DNA from: a virus
DNA length: 25,883 nt
Reading direction: 5' to 3' (one strand)
IMG/VR virus record: IMGVR_UViG_3300048586_000265
Span: 1 to 25,883 of that record
A program made the position numbers and the translations under genes. Shown piece by piece: positions 13,304-19,319 of this stretch. The notes below the pieces were generated by a model. That model was given only the letters and a program-made list of their open reading frames with translations, ran no database searches and was not told where the DNA came from. The stretch's first letter is position 1. Each line of letters starts with the position of its first letter.

Positions 13304-14520
13304 GAGTGCTGCTCCTTGTTCGATTCGGCCGGGCGTGAGCCCAGCAGGCGGGTGATCTCGGCCAGGTGGCCGAGGTCGGGTCGAAGGTCGAGGTCGTCCA
13401 CCCGCACGGCCGGGTCGGCCGCCATCTCACGGGCGGCGGCGTACGAGACCCCGGCCCGCTGGATCTTGGTCAGCCTGGCGTGTGCGCTGGTGTTGCGGGC
13501 GGTGGCGATGTTGCGGGCCATCTGCTCGGTGTTGAACACCAGGTCGGTGACCAGCCGGGTCATCAGGTTCAGCAGATAGCCGGTCGTGTTGGCCATCTGC
13601 CCGACCAGCAGCCGCTCGACCGAGGAGTGGCTGATGTCCCGGTCATGCCAGGACGCCACGTTGGCCCACAGGGCGGTCGAATCGGCCACCACCACCCGGG
13701 CCAGCCCGCAGGCCCTCTCGGCCTCGATCGGGTTGCGCTTGCCCGGCATGGCCGAGGAGCCCGCGCGGCCCTCCGAGGCCCCTTCTCGGGCCTCGTCGAT
13801 ACCTTCCTGGGCCCACAGCCGGATCTGGACCGCCACGGCCTCGCAGGCGGTGGCCAGCCCGGCCAGGGTCGCACCCCAGGCGGCCAGCGAGTCGCGGGGG
13901 TAGATCTGGCTGGCGACCCGGGCTCGAGGCAGGCGCAGGTGCTCGGCGGCCCGGTCGGCCACGTCGGGACTGATCTCGTGGTGCCCGCCCGAGGGCCCAC
14001 CGATCTTGGCGACCTCGACCCACTCGCAGGCTTCCTGGAACCGCAGCACGCAGCGACTGACCATCAGGGCCAGGTCGAGCAGGCGGTGGCCCAGCGTGTC
14101 GATGACCGCTGACTGGCCGTGGGTCCGAGCCAGCCTCGGAGTGTCGGCATGCTCGGCCGCTCGGGCCAGCAGCGCCTCGCGCAGCCGGAACCCCTCTTCG
14201 ATCAGCACGTGGTTGACCTCGCGCAGCCGCAGGGCCAGGCCCGTGTCGGTGACGTCGCTGCTGGTCAGCCCGATGTGGACGTGCTCGAGCCCCCAGGCCA
14301 GCAGGAACCCGACGACCTCGTGGCCGCACTCGGCCGTGGCGGCCTGCCATGCCTCGACGCTGGGGGCTGGGGCCTCGAAGGCCTGCTCGGCCCAGGCCAC
14401 CGGGATCTGCCCGTGCTCAGCCTGCGCCAGCAGGACCGCACGCTCGACCGCGCACCAGGTATCCAGCACGGCCTCGGGGCACAGGTTGATCTCGACGGCG
14501 GGGTGGGTGTAGGGGCTCAT
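13300..14520 (-). CDS. purB: Adenylosuccinate lyase (phage-encoded PurB)
   Basis: A 406-residue member of the fumarase/aspartase superfamily. It starts MSPYTHPAVEIN. Family blocks in order: GLTSSDVTDTGLA near residue 82 (substrate-binding SSDV), RTHGQSAVIDTLG near 131 (catalytic His region), KIGGPSGGHHE near 170, and the signature loop GSSAMPGKRNPIEAE near 254 with the catalytic Ser. The enzyme splits succinyl-AMP to AMP and fumarate. With PurZ present, it would convert N6-succinyl-2-amino-dAMP to dZMP. The TSSDVTDT and MPGKRNP details favour ASL over argininosuccinate lyase or fumarase. ATG 14520 overlaps the upstream nuclease stop. Cellular PurB is usually 430-480 residues, so this is a compact form. 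Confidence 0.92.
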   Translation of the reverse strand: MSPYTHPAVEINLCPEAVLDTWCAVERAVLLAQAEHGQIPVAWAEQAFEAPAPSVEAWQAATAECGHEVVGFLLAWGLEHVHIGLTSSDVTDTGLALRLREVNHVLIEEGFRLREALLARAAEHADTPRLARTHGQSAVIDTLGHRLLDLALMVSRCVLRFQEACEWVEVAKIGGPSGGHHEISPDVADRAAEHLRLPRARVASQIYPRDSLAAWGATLAGLATACEAVAVQIRLWAQEGIDEAREGASEGRAGSSAMPGKRNPIEAERACGLARVVVADSTALWANVASWHDRDISHSSVERLLVGQMANTTGYLLNLMTRLVTDLVFNTEQMARNIATARNTSAHARLTKIQRAGVSYAAAREMAADPAVRVDDLDLRPDLGHLAEITRLLGSRPAESNKEQHS

Positions 14521-14852
14521 CGGCCAGCGTCCTTCAACAGGGCGGCCAGACGACCGGCCGGGAGGATCGCGTACCACTGGCCCACATCGGTGGACCCCCG
14601 GCGCTTGGCGATCACGAACCCGGTATCCGCCTTGGCGTTGGAGATCTCGGCCTCCAACTCGGCCAGCCACCCGGCCAGGTCTACCTTGGCGGTGTTCTTG
14701 ACCTCGATCACGACCCCGGGCAGCCCGGCGATGTCGCCCTGGTCGGCCGCCCCGGTCAGGGCCCGACGCTCGGCCGCCAGCCAGCCCTGGTCGCGCAGCC
14801 AGGCGACCACCGCCGACTCGCCCGCCGTGCCCTTGCGCTTGCTCCTGTTCAT
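14517..14852 (-). CDS. PD-(D/E)XK nuclease, Holliday-junction-resolvase-like
   Basis: A 111-residue protein starting MNRSKRKGTAGESAVVAWLR. The motif order matches archaeal-type (Hjc-like) resolvases and related phage nucleases: an N-terminal Glu in GTAGESAV, then DQGDIAGLPG with Asp, and GVVIEVKNT with the E-x-K pair. Length is right for Hjc-like enzymes. The ATG at 14852 follows GGAGCAAGGG. An open frame extends further upstream but over the hairpin and gap, so it is rejected. The stop overlaps the purB start by 4 bases. It may resolve branched replication intermediates or trim DNA for packaging. Confidence 0.78.
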   Translation of the reverse strand: MNRSKRKGTAGESAVVAWLRDQGWLAAERRALTGAADQGDIAGLPGVVIEVKNTAKVDLAGWLAELEAEISNAKADTGFVIAKRRGSTDVGQWYAILPAGRLAALLKDAGR

Positions 14853-14879
14853 ACCCTTGCTCCCTGGTCTCTTGTTCGT

Positions 14880-14916
14880 CCCGGGTGGGGTGGCTTCCCC
14901 ACCAGCCCCACCCGGG
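14880..14916 (-). terminator. Hairpin between HicA-like and resolvase-like genes
   Basis: Arms 14880-14890 and 14906-14916 pair over 11 bp, with three more inner pairs possible. It lies in the 111-bp gap after the HicA-like stop (14964). A weak -10-like TACGGT lies on the minus strand at 14928-14923, so a promoter for the downstream operon may overlap it. Confidence 0.6.
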
Positions 14917-14963
14917 GCCCGTACCGTAGCACACCCCGTGCCCGGCCGTCTAGCCCTAGTCAT

Positions 14964-15170
14964 TCATACTTGAACGCCCCGCCGTCTCAGATCGGCCCGC
15001 AGGTTTCGGCTGGCTCGGCCGGTGCTGCTGCTGGCCACCGTGATCAGCGACCCGTCCGGCAGGCGAAGGGCCCAGTGTCTGGTCCTGCGCTCGAGCGTAC
15101 ACCCCGCCCCGAGGGCGGCCCGGACCAGGCGCTTCATCTCCTGGTCCAGGCCCCCCAGCGGATTGGCCAT
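14964..15170 (-). CDS. Small HicA-like protein
   Basis: A 68-residue protein starting MANPLGGLDQEMKRLV. The layout resembles HicA/YcfA-type small dsRBD-fold proteins: helix, then GCTLERRTRHWALRLPDGSLITVASS (three strands; the family has a key His where His32 lies), and the ending NLRADLRRRGV. HicA toxins cut mRNA, but no HicB partner is adjacent, so this is probably a solitary phage relative. ATG 15170 overlaps the previous stop by one base (TGATG). Confidence 0.55.
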   Translation of the reverse strand: MANPLGGLDQEMKRLVRAALGAGCTLERRTRHWALRLPDGSLITVASSSTGRASRNLRADLRRRGVQV

Positions 15171-15709
15171 CAGAGCGCCGCCCGCTCGGCCGCCTGGGCC
15201 AGCAGACCCTCGACGTAGGCGACCGCCTCAGCCTTGGTCTCGATCCCCTCGACCCGCATGGCCGCCACCAGGGTCGAGACCAGCAGGGTCTCGACGTGGT
15301 GGGGGGCCGCTGCCGCCCGCCGGGCGGCCTGGGCGTCGAGGTCGGCCTGGTGGGTCTCCCAGGTGCGGTGGACCTCGGCCGGGGCCACCAGGGTGCGGAC
15401 CCACTCGCCCTCGCTGTTCATGGTCTGGGCGGGCAGGCCGCCCGGGATCGCGACGACCTCGACCCAGGTCTCACCCTCCCCGACCGAGTAACGGGGGGTC
15501 TCGACCGGGCGGTTGGCCCGGGTGACGTAGGCGAGCCCGGCCAGGGTGTCCCGGCCCGGGTAGGCCGCCTTGACCCAGGTGCGGACCAGGACCGCCGGGG
15601 TCTTTTCGGTGAACCGGACCCGGCGGGCCCGGACCCGGGGCTCGACCCCGTAGGCCAGTTTCCCGGTGGCCGCGTACTCGGTGCCGATCTTGATCTCGTC
15701 GCGCTTCAT
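15170..15709 (-). CDS. Hypothetical protein, actinophage early type
   Basis: A 179-residue protein starting MKRDEIKIGTEYAAT, with AAGGAG 6 bases before the ATG. The N-terminal half is basic and strand-rich (RVRARRVRFTEKTPAVLVRTWVK). A helix-rich C-terminal half follows (THQADLDAQAARRAAAAPHH, then AEAVAYVEGLLAQAAERAAL). The plan recalls small early proteins of actinobacteriophages, but I can name no function. It is coupled to the HicA-like gene. The frame's upstream extension to 15865 has no ribosome site and is rejected. Confidence 0.75.
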   Translation of the reverse strand: MKRDEIKIGTEYAATGKLAYGVEPRVRARRVRFTEKTPAVLVRTWVKAAYPGRDTLAGLAYVTRANRPVETPRYSVGEGETWVEVVAIPGGLPAQTMNSEGEWVRTLVAPAEVHRTWETHQADLDAQAARRAAAAPHHVETLLVSTLVAAMRVEGIETKAEAVAYVEGLLAQAAERAAL

Positions 15710-15744
15710 TGCCGCTCCTTCGGTGGTGGGGTGGTCGGGGGGTC

Positions 15745-15948
15745 TCAGGCCTGGGCCTTGCGGGCCGCGCGGCGGATCGCCTTGGCGCTCATCACGCCGC
15801 CGCAGGGCAGGCGGTAGAAGCCGGGGTCGGGGGTCTCGGTCCAGACCATCTCGCCGTCGATCCACTGGCCCACCCGGCTGGTGTTCTCGGCCAGGGTCCC
15901 GGCCTCGAGCATCGCGAGGATCTCGGCGGGGGTGTGGGTGCTGGTCAT
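15745..15948 (-). CDS. Hypothetical small early protein
   Basis: A 67-residue protein starting MTSTHTPAEILAMLEAGTLA, with GAGGAG 8 bases before the ATG. It has an N-terminal helix, a Trp-rich middle (GQWIDGEMVWTETPDPGFYRL) and a basic helical end (AKAIRRAARKAQA). It follows one of the TATAAC repeat elements (15988-16033), which probably drives it. No family recognised. Confidence 0.65.
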   Translation of the reverse strand: MTSTHTPAEILAMLEAGTLAENTSRVGQWIDGEMVWTETPDPGFYRLPCGGVMSAKAIRRAARKAQA

Positions 15949-15987
15949 GGTGGCTGCTCCTCTGATCGGTTCTGGCTGGACAGGTTC

Positions 15988-16033
15988 GTTATACCCACCC
16001 CGGCCCGGGTTCAAACCTCGGGCCGGGTGTGGG
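15988..16033 (-). promoter_or_regulatory. Hairpin-TATAAC repeat element, copy A
   Basis: On the minus strand TTGAAC (16014-16009) and TATAAC (15993-15988) are 15 bases apart. They are embedded in a long imperfect inverted repeat (15993-16033). Three further copies keep the 15-base spacing. Each lies upstream of a small gene, here the 67-residue one. Confidence 0.6.
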
Positions 16034-16038
16034 CTCGG

Positions 16039-16257
16039 TCACAGGTTCTCGGCTCGCCACTGGGCCGCGTACTCGGTGGCCGGGAATCGGCCGTCGCGCT
16101 GGAAGGCCTCGACCGCCGAGTGGAGGTTGTCGCTGGGGCGGCCCCCGGTCAGGTTGCCGATCGTCCAGGCCTCGCCCATCAGGGCCTCGATGGTCTCGGG
16201 GTCGGTGATCCCGGCGCGGTCCAGGACGGCCTGCTGGCGGGGGTGGAGGGTTCGCAT
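16039..16257 (-). CDS. Hypothetical small early protein
   Basis: A 72-residue protein starting MRTLHPRQQAVLDRAGITDP, with AAGGAG upstream. Mostly helical: a GITDPETIEALMGEAWTIG helix pair, then SAVEAFQRDG and a C-terminal YAAQWRAENL. It lies directly after the TAGACGTCTA element at 16307-16338. Its stop is just before the copy A hairpin. No family recognised. Confidence 0.65.
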   Translation of the reverse strand: MRTLHPRQQAVLDRAGITDPETIEALMGEAWTIGNLTGGRPSDNLHSAVEAFQRDGRFPATEYAAQWRAENL

Positions 16258-16306
16258 CGTGTCTGCTCCTTGATCGGGGGGCCGGTCCGTCCCGGCCTCA
16301 CATGAT

Positions 16307-16338
16307 TATTCAACCATAGACGTCTACCCCTGAACAAG
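16307..16338 (-). promoter_or_regulatory. TAGACGTCTA promoter/operator-like element, copy 1
   Basis: A 32-base element shared with 17989-18020 and 18991-19022. It has a perfect 10-bp palindrome TAGACGTCTA (16317-16326). On the minus strand TTGTTC stands 18 bases ahead of TTGAAT, possibly a promoter with an operator in its spacer. It overlaps the end of the upstream gene and precedes the 72-residue gene. Confidence 0.5.
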
Positions 16339-16677
16339 TCGGACCCTCTGGTCGATCACCCGGCAGCGGTGCTCGGGCAGGACCAGCAGCCCCGGCCGCC
16401 GGGGGCTGGCCGCCGTGCGCCACTCGATCCGGCCGCCGTGGATCGAGGGTAGGCCCCAACTCGGCCAGCCCAGCAGCCACAGGGCCGCCTCCCCGACCAC
16501 GCTCAACGGCACGGGGTCGAGATCGACGTCGAGCCCGGCCGAGTCGGCATCGAGCCCCGAGACCACGCCCCGGCCGCACTTGGGGCACCTGCGGGCCTGG
16601 GGGGTTCGGGACGTGTGGCGCTGCGTGAGCACCCCCGCCGAGACCAGCCGGGCCAGGACCGGCCCGGGAAGGCTCAC
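16324..16677 (-). CDS. Hypothetical zinc-knuckle protein
   Basis: A 117-residue protein starting VSLPGPVLARLVSAGVLTQR. GTG 16677 overlaps the previous stop. It has a CPKCGRGVVSGLDAD segment near residue 31, which is common in small actinophage proteins, and a later Cys in LPEHRCRVIDQ that could complete a metal site. The stop lies inside the TAGACGTCTA element. Function unknown. Confidence 0.7.
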   Translation of the reverse strand: MSLPGPVLARLVSAGVLTQRHTSRTPQARRCPKCGRGVVSGLDADSAGLDVDLDPVPLSVVGEAALWLLGWPSWGLPSIHGGRIEWRTAASPRRPGLLVLPEHRCRVIDQRVRLVQG

Positions 16678-17027
16678 GAGGGGGTCTCCGAGGCCCTCTT
16701 GCTGGCTCGGCGTGCCTTCGGCCCCAGCGGGGCCGGGATGACCTCGAAGATGCCTCCCCGGCCTCCGACGCCCAGCCCGGACTCCCAGACCTTGGTGGCA
16801 GCGTCAGCGGTGGCGTACGGGCCGAAGATCAGCGGCCGGTTGAACCCGGTCGCCTCGCGGACCACCAGCACGTACCGGGTCTTGGAGTGGTCCTCGGCCG
16901 TGACCACGGCATGCGCCATGATCTCGCAGAACGCGTCGAGGTCGCCAGCCACCAGCGCCTCGCGCCCCGCCGGGATGGCGGCCCGCACGGCCTCCCGGTG
17001 GGCCTTCAAGACCCTGGGGTTGCTCAC
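16674..17027 (-). CDS. Hypothetical protein
   Basis: A 117-residue protein starting VSNPRVLKAHREAVRAAIPA. GTG 17027 overlaps the HTH gene stop by 4 bases (GTGA), and its own stop overlaps the next start. The first half is helical. The second half (RYVLVVREATGFNRPLIFGPYATADAATKVW) has strand-turn-helix segments, and the tail is basic (KARRASKRASETPS). No family recognised. Coupling to the HTH gene suggests co-regulation. Confidence 0.7.
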   Translation of the reverse strand: MSNPRVLKAHREAVRAAIPAGREALVAGDLDAFCEIMAHAVVTAEDHSKTRYVLVVREATGFNRPLIFGPYATADAATKVWESGLGVGGRGGIFEVIPAPLGPKARRASKRASETPS

Positions 17028-17230
17028 AGCCGACCCCAGGTGCTCAGCACCTTGTACACCGTCGCCCGGCTCATCCCGGCGGTCTCGGTGATGACCGTGC
17101 GGTTGAACCCGGCATCGTCGGCCGCGACCAGGGCCTGGTCCAACTCGGCTCGAGCCTCGTCCATCTTGGCCTGCGCACGCGACAGGGCCCGGGCCTTGCT
17201 GGCCAGGTCCCGCAGGATCGCCTCGTTCAT
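17024..17230 (-). CDS. Small HTH DNA-binding protein
   Basis: A 68-residue protein starting MNEAILRDLASKARALSRAQ, with GAGGGAG upstream. Residues 4-37 are a heptad-like helix, probably for dimerisation. Residues 44-64 (RTVITETAGMSRATVYKVLST) form a helix-turn-helix, with AGMSRATVY as the turn and recognition helix, much like resolvase/Hin or small transcription-regulator HTHs. It is the only clear regulator in the early region. It may bind the repeated elements nearby, which is inference. Confidence 0.72.
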   Translation of the reverse strand: MNEAILRDLASKARALSRAQAKMDEARAELDQALVAADDAGFNRTVITETAGMSRATVYKVLSTWGRL

Positions 17231-17257
17231 GTCGTCTCCCTCGGTGGGTATCGGGGC

Positions 17258-17281
17258 GGGGGCCGCCGGGTGGCGGCCCCC
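17258..17281 (-). terminator. Hairpin before the HTH gene
   Basis: A perfect 10-bp GC stem (17258-17267 with 17272-17281) closed by a 4-base loop. It lies directly after the stop of the 187-residue gene at 17293 and before the HTH gene. Confidence 0.7.
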
Positions 17282-17292
17282 GGGTCGTGCTG

Positions 17293-17856
17293 TCAGCCCT
17301 CGATCAGGGTGTACTGGAAGGTCGTGGCCTTGGCCCCGCTCTTGGTGGTGTAGTGGAACTCGTCGCCAGCCTCGACCGTGCCCTCGTAGACCCAGCGGCC
17401 GACCTTGGCCTTGACGGTCGGCTTGGCGGTGGTCTTGGGCTTGTGGCCGCCGACCGGCTTGCCGTTGGACTTGACCGGGCGCTTGGCCCCGGCGGCCACG
17501 GCCTCGGCAAACCCGAACTGGCTGGCGTAGGTCAGCGGGTCGGTGGTCTTGGCCATGCCGCCGTCGAGGACGGTCACGTCGCCGTTGAGCCGGGCCGCCG
17601 TGATCAGCAGGCCCTTGACCCGGGCGTCGTGGCCGGGGGCGAAGGTGCGCTTGGTCTCCTGGTCGCACATGGTCTCGAGGTAGACCCAGCCCGCCTCGTC
17701 GCCGATCACTGTGTCCAGGTAGGCGCGGTGGTTGCGCGGCAGGGCCTGGGCGTTGAAGGGCTTGTCGGTCTCGGCCGGGATGTCGATTCGGATCTGGCCG
17801 CACAGGCAGGGGTGGGTCTTGCTGGCGGTGCTCGTCTCGATCGTGGTGCTGGTCAT
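17293..17856 (-). CDS. Hypothetical early protein
   Basis: A 187-residue protein starting MTSTTIETSTASKTHPCLCG, with AGGAGCAGAC before the ATG. A CLCG knuckle near residue 17 could bind metal. A basic low-complexity linker (KRPVKSNGKPVGGHKPKTTAKPTVKAK, about residues 124-150) separates the main domain from a C-terminal strand-rich segment (GRWVYEGTVEAGDEFHYTT). The linker may contact nucleic acid. It is preceded by both repeat elements (17898-17945 and 17989-18020), so it is probably strongly expressed early. No family recognised. Confidence 0.75.
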   Translation of the reverse strand: MTSTTIETSTASKTHPCLCGQIRIDIPAETDKPFNAQALPRNHRAYLDTVIGDEAGWVYLETMCDQETKRTFAPGHDARVKGLLITAARLNGDVTVLDGGMAKTTDPLTYASQFGFAEAVAAGAKRPVKSNGKPVGGHKPKTTAKPTVKAKVGRWVYEGTVEAGDEFHYTTKSGAKATTFQYTLIEG

Positions 17857-17897
17857 GTCTGCTGCTCCTTGATTGGTGGGTTGTCGCTTGCGGTTCG

Positions 17898-17945
17898 GTT
17901 ATACCCCCTCGGGCCGGGTCTCAAACTCGGTGCCGATGTGGGCTC
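17898..17945 (-). promoter_or_regulatory. TATAAC repeat element, copy B
   Basis: Minus-strand TTGAGA (17924-17919) and TATAAC (17903-17898), again 15 bases apart. In this copy the inverted-repeat arms have diverged and no longer pair well, while the two boxes and their spacing remain. That favours a promoter over a terminator role. Confidence 0.55.
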
Positions 17946-17988
17946 GATCACGTTCTGTGCTGGTGGGCCGGGGCGGCCCGCCGAGGGC

Positions 17989-18020
17989 TATTCAACCATA
18001 GACGTTTATCTGTGGTCAAA
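17989..18020 (-). promoter_or_regulatory. TAGACGTCTA-like element, copy 2
   Basis: Variant copy with TAGACGTTTA in the centre. The -35-like box is TTGACC (18019-18014), a better consensus match than TTGTTC in the other copies, at the same distance from TTGAAT. Confidence 0.5.
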
Positions 18021-18038
18021 CGGGCCCCCGGCTGGGGG

Positions 18039-18224
18039 TCAGCGCCCGGTGGCCCGGTGGCCGTGGGCCGCCCGGTCGGCCTGGACTCGCGACCAGAACC
18101 CGTACTTGCGGGTCCCGCAGGAGCAGGCGTAGGACCAGGTGGTGGTCTTGCGCCCGGCCTGGGTCTGGCGCTGGTGCTCGCTGATGGCGGTGTTGTGGGC
18201 GAAGAGGTTGTCGGTGTTCGGCAT
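18039..18224 (-). CDS. Hypothetical small protein
   Basis: A 61-residue protein starting MPNTDNLFAHNTAISEHQRQ, with AAGGAG 7 bases before the ATG. The ACSCGTRKYGFW segment (about residues 33-44) looks like half of a zinc knuckle in a basic context, and the end is basic (RAAHGHRATGR). It is preceded by repeat copy C. Function unknown. Confidence 0.65.
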   Translation of the reverse strand: MPNTDNLFAHNTAISEHQRQTQAGRKTTTWSYACSCGTRKYGFWSRVQADRAAHGHRATGR

Positions 18225-18262
18225 GGTCGCTGCTCCTTGGTCGGTTTGTTGCTTGCGGTTTG

Positions 18263-18308
18263 GTTGTACCCACCCCGGCCCGGGTTCAAACCCGAGCCGG
18301 GTGTGGGC
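18263..18308 (-). promoter_or_regulatory. Hairpin-TATAAC repeat element, copy C
   Basis: Minus-strand TTGAAC (18289-18284) and TACAAC (18268-18263), 15 bases apart. The long inverted repeat (18268-18308) is nearly identical to copies A and D. It precedes the 61-residue gene. Confidence 0.6.
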
Positions 18309-18312
18309 CGTG

Positions 18313-18639
18313 TCACCCGGTGGTGACGTTGCGGCGGTAGTTGACCGCCGTCTTGGTCGCGGCCAGCGCGTCGGCGATGTCGTCCACCACCAGGGTCTTG
18401 CCGGTCGGCAGGCTGACCATCGCGTCGCGCAGGGTCTGGGCCATCTCGACCAGCGCCGAGCCGACCGCCCAGTGGGCCACGCCGTACTCGAGCGTCATGG
18501 CGTCGATCTCGAGGCTCAGGTCCCGAGCCCGGTCGAGCAGGTCGGCCGATCGGGTCCCGGCCCGCAGGAACAGGCGGGCGGTGGCGATGGCCTGGCGGGC
18601 CTCGAAGGTGTTCAGGGTGATCCCGACGATGTTCGACAT
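18313..18639 (-). CDS. Hypothetical helical protein
   Basis: A 108-residue protein starting MSNIVGITLNTFEARQAIAT, with AAGGAG before the ATG. It is almost wholly helical (EARQAIATARLFLRAGT, ADLLDRARDLSLEIDAM, VGSALVEMAQTLRDAM), with a short strand KTLVVDDI. The frame continues upstream through copy D of the hairpin repeat, but that part is noncoding. No family recognised. Confidence 0.7.
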   Translation of the reverse strand: MSNIVGITLNTFEARQAIATARLFLRAGTRSADLLDRARDLSLEIDAMTLEYGVAHWAVGSALVEMAQTLRDAMVSLPTGKTLVVDDIADALAATKTAVNYRRNVTTG

Positions 18640-18678
18640 GGTGGCTGCTCCTTGAATCGGTTCTTGCTGGACGGGTTC

Positions 18679-18724
18679 GTTATACCCACCCCGGCCCGGG
18701 TTCAAACCCGAGCCGGGTGTGGGT
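18679..18724 (-). promoter_or_regulatory. Hairpin-TATAAC repeat element, copy D
   Basis: Minus-strand TTGAAC (18705-18700) and TATAAC (18684-18679), 15 bases apart. The inverted repeat spans 18684-18724 with arms of about 19 bases, one mismatch and one bulge. It precedes the 108-residue gene. Confidence 0.6.
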
Positions 18725-18728
18725 TCGG

Positions 18729-18941
18729 TCACTCCGGGCGGTGGGTGACCAGCACGGGGGTCTCGGGGTTGAGCACGATCTCGGCCATCTGGCCAGCGTT
18801 GGGGGCGTCCATCCAGACCGTGATGATGATCCCGTCCTGTCGCTCGTTGGGCTGGGCGTCCTCGACCATCAGCGGTCGGGCGGTCAGCCCGTGAATGTGG
18901 ATCGTGTCGGCGGCCTGGATCTGGTCGGCGGTGGTCAGCAT
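18729..18941 (-). CDS. Hypothetical small protein, first gene of the early region
   Basis: A 70-residue protein starting MLTTADQIQAADTIHIHGLT. Strand-rich: QAADTIHIHGL, GIIITVWMDA, AEIVLNPETPVLVTHRP. It looks like a small beta-barrel similar to short actinophage early proteins. It lies just downstream of TAGACGTCTA element copy 3, which suggests that early leftward transcription begins here. No family recognised. Confidence 0.68.
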   Translation of the reverse strand: MLTTADQIQAADTIHIHGLTARPLMVEDAQPNERQDGIIITVWMDAPNAGQMAEIVLNPETPVLVTHRPE

Positions 18942-18990
18942 CTGCGCTCCTGGTGTCTCGGCGGCCGGGTCCGTCCCGGCCTCACGAGAC

Positions 18991-19022
18991 TATTCAACCA
19001 TAAACGTCTACCCCTGAACAAG
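18991..19022 (-). promoter_or_regulatory. TAGACGTCTA-like element, copy 3 (start of early region)
   Basis: 32 bases almost identical to copy 1, with TTGTTC and TTGAAT 18 bases apart on the minus strand and a TAGACGTTTA centre. It sits between the late-operon terminator and the first early gene, the expected place for the first early promoter. Confidence 0.55.
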
Positions 19023-19033
19023 CCGGGACACGG

Positions 19034-19066
19034 CTCGGCCCCCGCCAGGAGCCAGCGGGGGCCGAG
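19034..19066 (-). terminator. Terminator of the late operon
   Basis: A perfect 12-bp stem (19034-19045 with 19055-19066) and a 9-base loop, directly after the holin stop at 19074. It separates the late lysis genes from the early region. Confidence 0.8.
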
Positions 19067-19073
19067 GGTCGAG

Positions 19074-19319
19074 TTAGGCGAACGGGTCGTCCGGTGGAGG
19101 CTTCTGCTCGGGTGGCCGCCGCTCATTCACCCCGGCCTGGTGGCCCAGATAGGTGGCAACGCCACCGGCCAGGACACCGCCGACCGTGGCCAGCAGGTTG
19201 GCACCCGTATCACTGATGAGGTCGGTCCACGGAGTTGCCGAGATGACCAGGGCGGTGGCCCACCCACCAGCGACAAAGGCCGCCAAGACGAACGCCGTGC
19301 GCCCCGCCCAGTCGTTCAC
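19074..19319 (-). CDS. Holin
   Basis: An 81-residue protein starting MNDWAGRTAFVLAAFVAGGW. It has two membrane segments (about residues 8-27, FVLAAFVAGGWATALVIS, and 40-60, NLLATVGGVLAGGVATYLG) joined by a short polar turn. The hydrophilic Pro-rich tail is ERRPPEQKPPPDDPFA. This is a typical small holin that permeabilises the host membrane to release or activate the endolysin. ATG 19319 overlaps the endolysin stop by 4 bases, and a terminator follows. Confidence 0.85.
   Translation of the reverse strand: MNDWAGRTAFVLAAFVAGGWATALVISATPWTDLISDTGANLLATVGGVLAGGVATYLGHQAGVNERRPPEQKPPPDDPFA

Noticed and set aside
17024-17230. Lysogeny repressor or integrase-linked switch
   Set aside because: The HTH protein is only 68 residues and there is no integrase, excisionase or divergent promoter pair. 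A small early regulator is a safer call.
18684-18724. tRNA-like T-arm (GGGTTCAAACCC) in the repeat elements
   Set aside because: Only a single hairpin is present, with no acceptor, D or anticodon arms, and the pairing fails in copy B. It is an inverted repeat, not a tRNA.
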